From positions 1 to 32,204 of the forward strand of contig NZ_CAMICL010000024.1 in NCBI RefSeq assembly GCF_946221105.1: 32,204 bases of DNA, given 5' to 3'. This DNA is from an uncultured Corynebacterium sp. (lineage in GTDB: Bacteria; Actinomycetota; Actinomycetes; Mycobacteriales; Mycobacteriaceae). Shown one piece after another: positions 8,857 to 16,633 of the stretch. Numbering within the stretch: position 1 is the first letter of the stretch; each line of letters starts with the position of its first letter. The notes beneath the pieces were generated by a model. The model did no database searches. It had not been told where the DNA came from and worked only from the letters and a program-made list of their open reading frames with translations. The position numbers and the translations under genes were made by a program.

Positions 8857-9405
8857 CTAGCTTGCTGGCTGGTGGGTGTAGCCAGCCTCAGGTGTGTAAG
8901 TCCACTGCTCGTTGAGGTGGTCGATGAAGCTGATCTTGTCCACGCGCCACGTGTTGGCGTACACCACGGGCTTGAACCGCTCGTTTTCGTTGATGGAGAC
9001 GAGGTTGCCCCAGCCGTACTTCGTTGTCTTGTGCTCGATGAAAAATTCGCCCACGGGAAGTGCGACCATCTGGTGCGATTCGTGGCAGGTCCGCTCCTTG
9101 TCCTTGCATTTGACCTCTACTCGGAAATCCTTCACCACCGTCGCACGCGGACCCTTGTTACTGATCACCACTCCCCATTGATTGTCGTCCCGCTTCGCCC
9201 AGTAGGCATAGACGCTCATCGCAACCGCGTTGCGCCGTTGCTCCTCGTCCTTTTCGCGTTCCTCATCCTTGAACTTTTGGTTGTCATCCCGCATTTTCTC
9301 CGCGAGATCATTGGCCTTATTCGAGGTTTTCAGTGCCATGGCCGCCAAAATCGCTGCAGCGGCAGCCGCAATTGCCTCAATCAGCGAGATGATGAAAGTT
9401 CCCAT
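8857..9405 (-). CDS. Small membrane-anchored coiled-coil protein, unknown function
   Basis: I do not recognise this 182-residue protein. Residues 4-23 form one hydrophobic, Ala-rich membrane segment. A strongly charged helix follows (about 27-60, rich in D, E, K and R) that should form a coiled coil. The rest (about 62-182) is a compact, mostly beta-looking domain with two cysteines (near 99 and 106). A single N-terminal anchor with the charged side inward suggests a cytoplasmic domain tethered to the membrane. The start at ATG 9405 lacks a Shine-Dalgarno, but TACCTT ends 7 bases before it, as expected for a leaderless actinobacterial gene. It sits between the HicB gene and the DISARM-like operon, so an accessory defence role is possible but unproven. 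Confidence 0.65.
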   Translation of the reverse strand: MGTFIISLIEAIAAAAAAILAAMALKTSNKANDLAEKMRDDNQKFKDEEREKDEEQRRNAVAMSVYAYWAKRDDNQWGVVISNKGPRATVVKDFRVEVKCKDKERTCHESHQMVALPVGEFFIEHKTTKYGWGNLVSINENERFKPVVYANTWRVDKISFIDHLNEQWTYTPEAGYTHQPAS

Positions 9406-9459
9406 GCGGTTGAAGGTATCTCGGAGGTGCCGACCCCGCAGGGCGGGCGAAGGAACGCC

Positions 9460-9795
9460 TTACCCACCCGCGAGCTTCTGCGTCACCCACGCGTTCAAGG
9501 ACACACCCTCCCGCGCAGCGTCCATGGCAAGGCGACGGTGGAGGGAGCTGCTGACACGCACGTTGAACCGTCCGGAAAAGTCGCGCTGACCGAACGGCTG
9601 GGGGATAGGTTCACCGGTTTGCTGCATGTCTGCGATCACCTCGGCGACAAGCTTCCGAAGTCCAGCACTTGACCGCTGGGCGTCCTCATCGAGCCAGCTC
9701 AACGAGGGAAACTCGGCAACGGTGGACACGTACTCACCGTCCTCCTCAGACCAGAAGGTTTGGTAAGTGTACTTATCCGACAAGCGTTCAGTCAT
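9460..9795 (-). CDS. hicB: HicB-family antitoxin-like protein, no HicA partner visible
   Basis: This 111-residue protein has an N-terminal HicB domain (about 9-65: a Y-x-T-x-W-S-E-E-D-G-E-Y-V strand, then EFPSLSWLDEDAQ and a helix) and a C-terminal ribbon-helix-helix (about 74-109, SGRFNVRVSSSLHRRLA then a second helix). HicB proteins neutralise the HicA mRNA interferase and repress their own promoter. The start, ATG 9795, overlaps the end of jetD by 8 bases, and an AGGAG ribosome site lies inside the jetD coding sequence. It is therefore the fifth cistron of the Wadjet operon. No HicA-like frame (small protein with a dsRBD-like fold) exists on either side. It may act as a DNA-binding regulator or be a solitary remnant. 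Confidence 0.8.
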   Translation of the reverse strand: MTERLSDKYTYQTFWSEEDGEYVSTVAEFPSLSWLDEDAQRSSAGLRKLVAEVIADMQQTGEPIPQPFGQRDFSGRFNVRVSSSLHRRLAMDAAREGVSLNAWVTQKLAGG

Positions 9796-10954
9796 CGTCT
9801 ACTCCTGCGTCGGCAATGGTACCGCCCACGGTACCACCCCACACTGCCTGAAACTCCGGCATCGCCAACGCCCACTCCAAGGACACACGCTCCTGCTCCA
9901 AACGCTTCGCACCGGAGGCGACCAGGAACCGGCGGGCGCGTTCCTCGTCGTCGGTGAGGTAGGGGAGCACCCGGGTCGTGTCGCCAGGGTCGGCCACGGC
10001 GAGGTGCAGGAAGCGCTCCACCGTGTCCACGTCCATGGCCACGCTGTCGACGGGGACGGGGGCGCCGTCGGCAGCCAAACGCGACCGCAGCGCGTTCAGG
10101 ATGGCGTAGCCGTCCGCATCCGCGTCACCCCAGTACAGGACCCGGCGCGCCGCGCGCACCCACGGCAGCTCCGGCAGCGCACCGGCGGTGTACCCGGAAC
10201 CCCACACCAGCACCGCGCCCGAGCCTTCGGGGGCTTGGGGCAGCGCCAGGAAGGTCTCCTTGTTCTCCACCACGATCACCAACAGACCCTCCGGCAAATC
10301 CAACGACCCGAACGGCACGGCCACGTCGACCAACCCGGACGCGGGCGCAAGCGTGCCATCCAAGAACCGCACACGCATCAACCGATCGCCCTCGGCAAGG
10401 CCCAGGTCAGACACCCCGAGCAGGCGCTGCAGCAGGCCGCGGTGGGCCGCGATCCACTTGGTGTCCAGGCCCTCGATCGGCACGGCGCGGGCGCGCAGGC
10501 CCGAGGAAGGTTTCACGTGAAACCATCGCAGAGCGAGGCACAGGCGGGTGAAGTCGTCGTCCGTCAACACCAGCCATGACGGCCACGAATGCGCCGCCCG
10601 CTCCCGGAACTCAGGCCAGTCCGGGAACACCCCAACCAACACCGCAAACCGCTCCCGGGCCAGCGCAACCTCCCCGGCACGCCCGGCCACCTCGGCCACG
10701 CGGTCCCACCCGGACAAGGTCACGCGCACAGGCACGTCCTGTTTGCCCAGGCCCGCCCAGGACCGGGTGGCCCACTCCACCTCCTCGGCAGGCTCCCAGG
10801 CCTGCCAGGCGCGGACGAATGAGCGGGCGGCGGCTTCGTCGGCAAGCACCTGCGCGCGTGTTGGGGGATGCAAAGGCACGGAGACCGCCGAAGGTTCGTC
10901 GAGAAGCAAAAGCTCCATGTTGAACTTGACGGGCAGATGGTCAGGCAGGCGCAT
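9788..10954 (-). CDS. jetD: Wadjet nuclease subunit JetD (MksG; DUF3322/DUF2220)
   Basis: JetD is the Toprim-fold endonuclease of type I Wadjet, which is known to cut closed circular DNA that the JetABC condensin has extruded. ATG 10954 gives 388 residues and a 14-base overlap with jetC; a TTG at 10963 or ATG at 10918 are weaker alternatives. The N-terminal arm (1-180) matches DUF3322. The C-terminal Toprim part shows the metal-binding Glu in VVENKET (E230) and the Asp triplet GDADADG (D277, D279, D281) at 276-282, with RLEQE near 351-355. All expected catalytic acids are present, so it should be active. A parS site is embedded in the coding sequence, where it encodes WFHVKP (144-149). The order jetA-B-C-D is complete. 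Confidence 0.92.
   Translation of the reverse strand: MRLPDHLPVKFNMELLLLDEPSAVSVPLHPPTRAQVLADEAAARSFVRAWQAWEPAEEVEWATRSWAGLGKQDVPVRVTLSGWDRVAEVAGRAGEVALARERFAVLVGVFPDWPEFRERAAHSWPSWLVLTDDDFTRLCLALRWFHVKPSSGLRARAVPIEGLDTKWIAAHRGLLQRLLGVSDLGLAEGDRLMRVRFLDGTLAPASGLVDVAVPFGSLDLPEGLLVIVVENKETFLALPQAPEGSGAVLVWGSGYTAGALPELPWVRAARRVLYWGDADADGYAILNALRSRLAADGAPVPVDSVAMDVDTVERFLHLAVADPGDTTRVLPYLTDDEERARRFLVASGAKRLEQERVSLEWALAMPEFQAVWGGTVGGTIADAGVDDD
10509..10524. other. parS: parS-like site inside jetD (GGTTTCACGTGAAACC)
   Basis: This is a perfect 16-base palindrome with the 14-base core GTTTCACGTGAAAC of parS; only the outermost pair differs from consensus. It lies in the jetD coding region and is read in frame on the minus strand as part of FHVK, so sequence and protein are both constrained. 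Confidence 0.82.
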
Positions 10955-13900
10955 GGGTATCAATGAGCTCGAAGGTGGAACGCGCGACGGGATCCTCGGT
11001 GTAGTGGACCACGATGGTGCCGTCGACGTAAGGGGAGAGGGTCTTGATCAGCTTCATCGGCGTGGCCAGCACCATGTGGAAACCGAAGCTTTCAAACACG
11101 TCCATCGCGGTACGGGTGAACACGGGGTCGGCGCGGTCGAAGGCCTCGTCGAGCACCACGGTGGCGTAGCGGGGCACGTCCGCGTCCACGCCCGCAAGGC
11201 GGTAACGCAGTGCCGCGGCGAGGCAGAAGAACACGAGCTTCTGCGCCTGGCCACCGGACAACGACGCGGAATCCACGTGGGTGTTATGCACGGTGCCCTC
11301 GGCGTCCACCTCGTTGCCCACGAACTTCACATGCCTGCGGGTGTCCAGCACGACGGTGCGCCAGCTGCGGTCCGCGCGCTCGGAGGAGCCGAGGCGGTCC
11401 ATGATCTTGGCCAGGCGGTGGTAGCGCTCGATGGCAGTCTTCTCGTCCGCCTCGCTTAAGCTGCCGGCGGTCGCCTCGCGCAGGTCCTGCAGGAAATCGC
11501 GCACGACGCGGTCGCGGTTGTCGCGCACCTCGATCTGCAGGTAGCGCCCCTCGGTGTAGGGGGAGCGGCGCAGCGACGCGTTGATGGGGCCCAGGTTGGT
11601 CTCAATGTCGCCCTTCGCGCGCTGCAGCTCCTTGTAAATCGTGTTCAGGTGCATCACGGATTGGCCGTTGAGCAGGTCCAGGAAACGGCCGCGGAACTCC
11701 GGCAGGCGGTCCGAGCGCAGCATCTCCAGCCGCGCGATAGCCTCGCCGGCGAAATCGGCCGTGGCCTGCAGTTCCGCGGACTCCGCCGACCACTGAGACT
11801 TGTAGTTGGACAGGATGCTCACGATGGCGTTGCTGGACTCCGTGATCGTCTTCGCCGCCTGCTTCGCCTGCGCATCTAGCTGCGCGGTGACCTTGAAGGC
11901 GCTGTCGCTCAAGTTCTCCGGGGTCAAGCGGCGCGTGGTGGCCGCCAGCATCGCCTCCAGCTGCTCCGCCAGCGCCGGGTCCACCTCCACGTGCTCCGCC
12001 TCGATCCGCTTCAGCCGCGCCTGGTCGTCCTGCAGCGCCCGCTTGGCCACCGCGAGCTCGTCGCGCACACCGCGCAACTCCTGCTCAGTGGCCTTCAACG
12101 TATCGACGGCCTCACGCCACGCCCGCTCCAGCTCCTTGGCTTCGGGGGAGGAGGTGAGCCGTTCAAGCTCGGCGCGCAGGCTCGCCAACTGCTCCTCGAC
12201 GCTTGCGGTGTCCACGCTGGCCCACTCCATGGCGTCGACAGCCCGGGCCTTAGCAACGTCGCTGGCCAGCGCCTCCTGCTTGCGCCGCACCTCCGCCAGA
12301 CGGTTGCCCGCCGCCGTCGTTGCGCGTTTCGCCTCCGCAAGCTCCGCGCGCAGCGCCTCCACCTTTGCGTGGTTGGATGAGCCGAGGCGGTAGTTGCGCC
12401 GCTCGCCCAGGCGCAGCCGGTCGTTCTTCACGTACCGGGCGGAGCCGGTCCTATCGGCCGGGTTGCGCTCCAAGCCGTCGATGGTGGCCGCACGCTGGGT
12501 CTGCCGCTCCAGCTCGTCCACGGTGCGCACCAGGGCGTAGTCGAAGGTGCTGGCCAGCATGCGCATCAGCCACGGGCGCATCGGGTGCTCCACCACGCGC
12601 ACCTTATGGAACAGGCTCAGCGGGTTTCTCGGCCCGCGCGGCACTTCCACGCCCTCGGGCACGGTGCGGTACTCGAGCCGCATCCCGAGGTGACGTCCAT
12701 TGACCCAACTGCTCACCTCGCGCTCACGCTCCGCCGGCACCAAAAGGGTGGCGGCAAACCCGCCGAGCAGGCGCTGGATCACGGGTTCCCATTCGGCGTG
12801 CTCGGGCAGCACGTCGATGAGCTCGCCCACGTACGGCAGCTCGCGCACCGTCAGCCCGGTATCCGCGCACAACTGCGCGCGCACCTCCACGTAGCGCTGG
12901 TCAATGTTGGAGGAGCGGTTGCCTAACGACGCCAACTCCGCCCCCACCGCCGCCTCCGCGCTAGCAAGCCGATCCCGCTCACTTCTCGCGCCAAACCACT
13001 CTTCACGCAGCTGCTCTTCTTGCTCCGGCGCGGCCGCCAGCTCCGCCGACGCCTGTGCCTTCAGCTCCGCGAAACGCTCGGTGTCGAGCGCGCCGTCCAG
13101 CTGCACTAGGGCCGCCAGTTCGCGCAGCTTCGCGCTCCGCGCAACAAGCTCGTGCTCCTCACGGGCGATGTTGCGCTCAATCTCGCCCAGGCTCTGGCCG
13201 GCCACCTGCTCCCGCTGCACCGCGGCGCGCTGCACCGCCTCCTGCTGCGCTTCCTTGCGGGCTTCGAGAGATTGCGCCTGCACTTCGAGGGCGGCGAGTT
13301 GGGCGGAGCTGACGTCGATACGCTCGCGCAGCTGCTTCGCCTCAATCGCACGCCGCACGTGCGGCAGGGCGGCAGACAGCGCAGCGGTGTTCTCCTGCGT
13401 CGCCTGCGCGTCCTTCAGCTTGGTGTTCAGCCCCGGCAGGGGAGCGAGCGTCTCAATCTGCTGGTGCACGTCCTCGAGACGCTCGTACGCCTGGCGCAGG
13501 TCCTCGTGCGTGGCCACGGCATCTTCCGCGACCTGGAACGTGCCCGGGACGTCCAGCATGTAGTTGCGGAACAGCTCGTCCATGCTGGACAGGGACTTCG
13601 CGGACTGCGTGCGGTGCAGCAGCATCTGCGCTTCCTCGCTGCCGATGCCCAGCTTGGAGCGGAAGCGGTTGGCAAACACGGAGTACTGCTCCGTGAACGT
13701 CACGCCGGCGGTCTTGTACTTCGCTTCCAGCTTTCGCTTGTCCAGGGAGTTCTGCAGCAGCGGCACAAACCCGTCCACGTCCACCTCGCTGGGGAAGATG
13801 CCGTAGAGCGTTTTCACCTGCGCTTCCTGCTGCTGGCCTGCGTTTAGGCGGTAGATCGCGGCGAGCGTGAGCACTTCGTTCCCGGCGCGGTAAGTCAACG

Positions 13901-14228
13901 CGACGATGCTGGCGGTCGCCCCGGATCGCAGGTACTGGCTGCGGATCTCGCCGGTGGCCGGGTCTTCGCTGCGCCGCCAAGCGCCGCGGATGTAGGACAC
14001 GCGGCTGCGCCCCTTGTCGCGGCCCGTTTCCTGCTGGGCCGCGGCGTTGAAACGCAGTTTCCCGGGAGGGACGAGGACGGCGGAGAAGGCGTCGATAAGC
14101 GTGGACTTGCCCGAGCCGGACGCGCCGGTGATCAAAAACCCGCGCTCGCCGATGGGGATGTCGTAGTAGCCGTCGAACGTGCCCCAGTTGACCAGCTGCA
14201 CGCGCGCCAGACGGAATTGTGCTGTCAC
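10941..14228 (-). CDS. jetC: Wadjet SMC-like ATPase JetC (MksB)
   Basis: This 1095-residue SMC/MukB-type motor extrudes DNA loops in the Wadjet complex. Head motifs are complete: Walker A GASGSGKST (35-43), the ABC signature LSGGQ (990-994) and Walker B TVVLDEAFDRADP (from about 1023). Between them lie long charged coiled-coil arms (about 220-430 and 620-900) with a globular hinge-like part in the middle. This matches the short-armed MksB/JetC class, which is shorter than MukB (about 1480). The GTG start at 14228 overlaps the jetB stop as GTGA, with AGGGGAT as a moderate ribosome site. It binds JetA and JetB as kleisin and kite subunits. Composition matches the chromosome, so this block looks long resident. 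Confidence 0.95.
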   Translation of the reverse strand: MTAQFRLARVQLVNWGTFDGYYDIPIGERGFLITGASGSGKSTLIDAFSAVLVPPGKLRFNAAAQQETGRDKGRSRVSYIRGAWRRSEDPATGEIRSQYLRSGATASIVALTYRAGNEVLTLAAIYRLNAGQQQEAQVKTLYGIFPSEVDVDGFVPLLQNSLDKRKLEAKYKTAGVTFTEQYSVFANRFRSKLGIGSEEAQMLLHRTQSAKSLSSMDELFRNYMLDVPGTFQVAEDAVATHEDLRQAYERLEDVHQQIETLAPLPGLNTKLKDAQATQENTAALSAALPHVRRAIEAKQLRERIDVSSAQLAALEVQAQSLEARKEAQQEAVQRAAVQREQVAGQSLGEIERNIAREEHELVARSAKLRELAALVQLDGALDTERFAELKAQASAELAAAPEQEEQLREEWFGARSERDRLASAEAAVGAELASLGNRSSNIDQRYVEVRAQLCADTGLTVRELPYVGELIDVLPEHAEWEPVIQRLLGGFAATLLVPAEREREVSSWVNGRHLGMRLEYRTVPEGVEVPRGPRNPLSLFHKVRVVEHPMRPWLMRMLASTFDYALVRTVDELERQTQRAATIDGLERNPADRTGSARYVKNDRLRLGERRNYRLGSSNHAKVEALRAELAEAKRATTAAGNRLAEVRRKQEALASDVAKARAVDAMEWASVDTASVEEQLASLRAELERLTSSPEAKELERAWREAVDTLKATEQELRGVRDELAVAKRALQDDQARLKRIEAEHVEVDPALAEQLEAMLAATTRRLTPENLSDSAFKVTAQLDAQAKQAAKTITESSNAIVSILSNYKSQWSAESAELQATADFAGEAIARLEMLRSDRLPEFRGRFLDLLNGQSVMHLNTIYKELQRAKGDIETNLGPINASLRRSPYTEGRYLQIEVRDNRDRVVRDFLQDLREATAGSLSEADEKTAIERYHRLAKIMDRLGSSERADRSWRTVVLDTRRHVKFVGNEVDAEGTVHNTHVDSASLSGGQAQKLVFFCLAAALRYRLAGVDADVPRYATVVLDEAFDRADPVFTRTAMDVFESFGFHMVLATPMKLIKTLSPYVDGTIVVHYTEDPVARSTFELIDTHAPA

Positions 14229-14824
14229 TGCTTATCCCCTTCCTGGGCCAGGCGCAGGTACTCCTCGCGCAGCGCGTGGACGGTGTCCGCGTCGAAGATG
14301 TGGCGCAGCACCGGGGAGACCTCCCAGCGGCCCTCGGTCTCCGTGTCGGTGAGCAGGCTGTACTTGCGGATGGTGTTCACCGCCGCGGTGAACCGCTTCT
14401 TAAACCCGGACTCGTCCCGGTTATCCACCGCGCGGACGTAGCTGATGGCGCTATACAGCTCGTCTTCGCCCACCACCACGCGCTCGCCCGGGGTGGACAT
14501 GCCCAGCTCGTGACGCAGCTGCAGCAGGATCGCGGTTTGCAGGTGCGTCAGCGCCTCTGTGCGCAGCACCGGCGGCACCTTCACGTCCTCGTTGTCCGGG
14601 CGGACGTGGCGCGTGAACGCGATGCCGGCATCCTCGTCCACCACCAGCTCCAAAAACACGTCGTGCAGCCGCGAGCGCAGCGTCTCCGTGTCGGTGGTGA
14701 TGGCGTGCCACGTCTCCTTCTTCCGGTCCGCGGTGATCAGCGGGCCTTTGAGCAGGTCCACCAGGGCGCGCCGGGTTTCCTCGGACAGGGTGCCTGTGTC
14801 GCCCGTCCACAGCGGTTCCGTCAT
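14225..14824 (-). CDS. jetB: Wadjet kite subunit JetB (MksE; DUF4194)
   Basis: This 199-residue protein corresponds to the MukE-like winged-helix kite subunit that clamps the JetA kleisin. ATG 14824 is chosen over an upstream ATG at 14860 because it overlaps the jetA stop (ATGA) and has AAAGGAG five bases before it. DUF4194-type features are visible: the N-terminal SEETRRALVDLLKGPLI helix, QTAILLQLRHELG near residues 95-107 and, toward the C-terminus, a winged-helix part with LRHIFDADTVHALREEYL. Size and gene order agree with type I Wadjet. Confidence 0.92.
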   Translation of the reverse strand: MTEPLWTGDTGTLSEETRRALVDLLKGPLITADRKKETWHAITTDTETLRSRLHDVFLELVVDEDAGIAFTRHVRPDNEDVKVPPVLRTEALTHLQTAILLQLRHELGMSTPGERVVVGEDELYSAISYVRAVDNRDESGFKKRFTAAVNTIRKYSLLTDTETEGRWEVSPVLRHIFDADTVHALREEYLRLAQEGDKQ

Positions 14825-16299
14825 TGCATCTCCTTTACTGCTGCTGCGTCGAAGTGCCACCGCGGGACCGTCGCTAAGCGAATGCTCCCATCCTCTTCCT
14901 CGAAGCGCACCTCTTCGCTGCCGTCTTGCCGCACCCCGTGCTTAAGGGCCAGGTAGACAAGGCCCACCACAGACCCCAGGCCCTGGGTGGCGGGGTGGCG
15001 CTCGAGCACCTTGCCTATCGACGCCCCTCCGGCCCGTCCAACCGTCTCCCCAACAGCCGCAATCAGCTCCTCCAAATCGATCTCGCTTTCACGAACCGCC
15101 TGGTAGAGCGCCTCCGCGTCGCCCTCGCCGGGTTCGAACGCCTCCACCTCTGTGGTGATGACCTCCGCGCCCGGGTCCGCGAGCTTGATCTGCGCCACCG
15201 AGGCGATCTGCATGCCGATGCGCTGCAAGGGCGTGTCCATCTTGTGCGTGGCCGAAAGCTCCTCGCGCTCCGCAGCGTCGGCGGCGAGCTTGCGGGTGTC
15301 GCGCAACAGCTCGATCATGCGGCGGTCCTCGGCGAACTGCTCGCTGGCCACGTAGTTGCGCAGGTTGCGAGCCAGGCGCGTCATCATGCGGTTAACCTCG
15401 TAACCGGCATCCTCCATGTCGCGGAACAGGGTGCGGAACTGCGCCCGCTCTTCCGACGTCATCGCAGTGTTGTCGGCGCGCTCGAGCACCTGACCGATCC
15501 ACGTGTCCAGCCACGCGCCGCGCTCCGGGTCCACCACCAGCGAGTAGAACGCGTTGAAGCTCCTGCCCGCGTCGGATTCGCCGATCAGGTCCACGCCGGC
15601 AAAGATCTCGTCCAGCACGTCGCCTCGCGAGCCCTCCGGGTCCAGCAGCTGGCGCCGCAGCTGCGTATTCAGCGTTTCCAGCTCGTGTCTCACGCGGGCG
15701 AAGTCGCCCGGGATCGCGCTCGCCTGGCCCAAGATGTCGCCCACCCGTTCGCGCACGGTGGCGGGGGAGGGCAGCTCGAACTCACCGCGCTCCACCTGCG
15801 CAATCTCCGCCTCGATGCGCTCACGTTCAGCCTCGAGGTGCTTCAGGCGCGAGTCAATGTCCGGGTCGGTGTCCCGCGCGAGCGCTTGGAGGGCATTGCT
15901 TATCGACGCCACCCGGCTCGCCGTCACCGCCGACCTCGGCGCACTGACCCTGTCCATCATGTGCAGGGCGGTGAGCGCTTGCTCGCTGGGCTCGAGCGTC
16001 TCGCCCGTTTCCTTGGTGCCGGACTTGCGCACCAGCCACCCGGCCTTCACCCAGTCGTTGCAGTACGCCTGGGGTGTTTTCGGCAGCTCGAAGGTGCCGC
16101 GCAGCACGGCAAAGTCGTCCGCCATGAGCTGGTAGAGCTGCTCCGCCGGCCTCGCCTCAGCGCCGCGCGGGAAGTGCTCCGCCACGACCGCCAGCAGCAC
16201 CGGGGCGTTGTCCGCGTGCAACAGGCGGATCGCCGCCGACTGCTCCTTCTCACGCTTGTACGTCAGCGCCCGGGCCTGAATGGTCATGCCGGCTATCAT
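14821..16299 (-). CDS. jetA: Wadjet kleisin subunit JetA (MksF; DUF3375)
   Basis: JetA is the MukF-like kleisin that bridges the JetC heads. I choose ATG 16299 (492 residues) because GGAGGGGG lies about 9 bases upstream. The next ATG (16287) begins the usual family start TIQARALTY, and a frame extension to 16428 has no support. The N-terminal winged-helix region (about 10-100) carries RLLHADNAPVLLAVVAEHF and LYQLMADDFAVLRG. A coiled-coil middle (about 155-235) and a C-terminal half with RMMTRLARNLRNYV and later ASIGKVLERHPATQGLGSVVGLV follow, as in DUF3375. It is the first gene of the operon, with a dyad-rich upstream region that may be an operator. Confidence 0.92.
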   Translation of the reverse strand: MIAGMTIQARALTYKREKEQSAAIRLLHADNAPVLLAVVAEHFPRGAEARPAEQLYQLMADDFAVLRGTFELPKTPQAYCNDWVKAGWLVRKSGTKETGETLEPSEQALTALHMMDRVSAPRSAVTASRVASISNALQALARDTDPDIDSRLKHLEAERERIEAEIAQVERGEFELPSPATVRERVGDILGQASAIPGDFARVRHELETLNTQLRRQLLDPEGSRGDVLDEIFAGVDLIGESDAGRSFNAFYSLVVDPERGAWLDTWIGQVLERADNTAMTSEERAQFRTLFRDMEDAGYEVNRMMTRLARNLRNYVASEQFAEDRRMIELLRDTRKLAADAAEREELSATHKMDTPLQRIGMQIASVAQIKLADPGAEVITTEVEAFEPGEGDAEALYQAVRESEIDLEELIAAVGETVGRAGGASIGKVLERHPATQGLGSVVGLVYLALKHGVRQDGSEEVRFEEEDGSIRLATVPRWHFDAAAVKEMQ

Positions 16300-16339
16300 C
16301 CCATAACCCCCTCCCACCTGCACCGAGAAACTTTTTCGC

Positions 16340-16374
16340 TCTACATGTAGACACACTGGGGGCGATAGTCTATA
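16340..16374 (-). promoter_or_regulatory. Candidate Wadjet (jetABCD) promoter with palindromic operator
   Basis: On the minus strand TATAGACTAT (16374-16365) contains a plausible -10. About 14 bases downstream lies the perfect 12-base palindrome TCTACATGTAGA (16340-16351). GTCTA/TAGAC half-sites occur at the palindrome edge (16349-16353) and in the -10 region (16368-16372), inverted to each other. This arrangement resembles a repressor site covering the start of transcription. The regulator is unknown; the HicB-like ribbon-helix-helix protein from the same operon is one candidate by inference. Confidence 0.42.
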
Positions 16375-16507
16375 TTCGCTTTTGGGCCCCTCCGCCCACG
16401 GTCCATCCCCCCGAGACCGGTTGAGCACTCACCCACCCCCCCATTTAGAGTGCGAGTAGGCGGAGGGGATTCCGCTATTCTTAAGCGCTTTTAAGAGCCC
16501 ACCCACC

Positions 16508-16548
16508 AAAAAGAGTGGCCCGCCACCTCGTGTTCTAGGTGGCGGGCC
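16508..16548 (-). terminator. Rho-independent terminator of the DUF5129-like gene
   Basis: A perfect 12-base-pair stem GGCCCGCCACCT / AGGTGGCGGGCC (16517-16528 and 16537-16548) with an 8-base loop is followed, on the minus strand, by CTTTTT at 16513-16508. It lies about 85 bases past the stop of the minus-strand membrane-protein gene and isolates that gene from jetA. Confidence 0.88.
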
Positions 16549-16633
16549 GCGCTTCGAATTTCTCCGTGTCTAAGTATAAACACGGATTGATGAAAGAAAA
16601 GTCTAAAAGCGAAATGTGTTACAAATCACATTC

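Larger units (their letters stand above)
16300..16633. other. 334-base intergenic region upstream of the Wadjet operon
   Basis: No gene was found here on either strand. From left to right it holds the jetA ribosome site, a palindrome and promoter (16340-16374), a C-rich stretch (about 16380-16445), the inverted repeat TCTTAA-6 nt-TTAAGA (16479-16496), a strong terminator for the gene on the right (16508-16548), and a small hairpin CCGTGT-10 nt-ACACGG (16564-16585). An open frame runs through part of it in phase with jetA, but it lacks a start signal. Confidence 0.6.

Noticed and set aside
9406..9459. Possible HicA toxin next to HicB
   Set aside because: Only 54 bases separate the genes and neither neighbour has a HicA-like sequence.
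14926..16350. 474-codon plus-strand frame opposite jetA
   Set aside because: It is a shadow of the jetA kleisin gene with no ribosome site.
16300..16428. Longer jetA start at 16428
   Set aside because: The extra residues are low quality and overlap the promoter-like and palindromic sequence; GGAGGGGG supports 16299.
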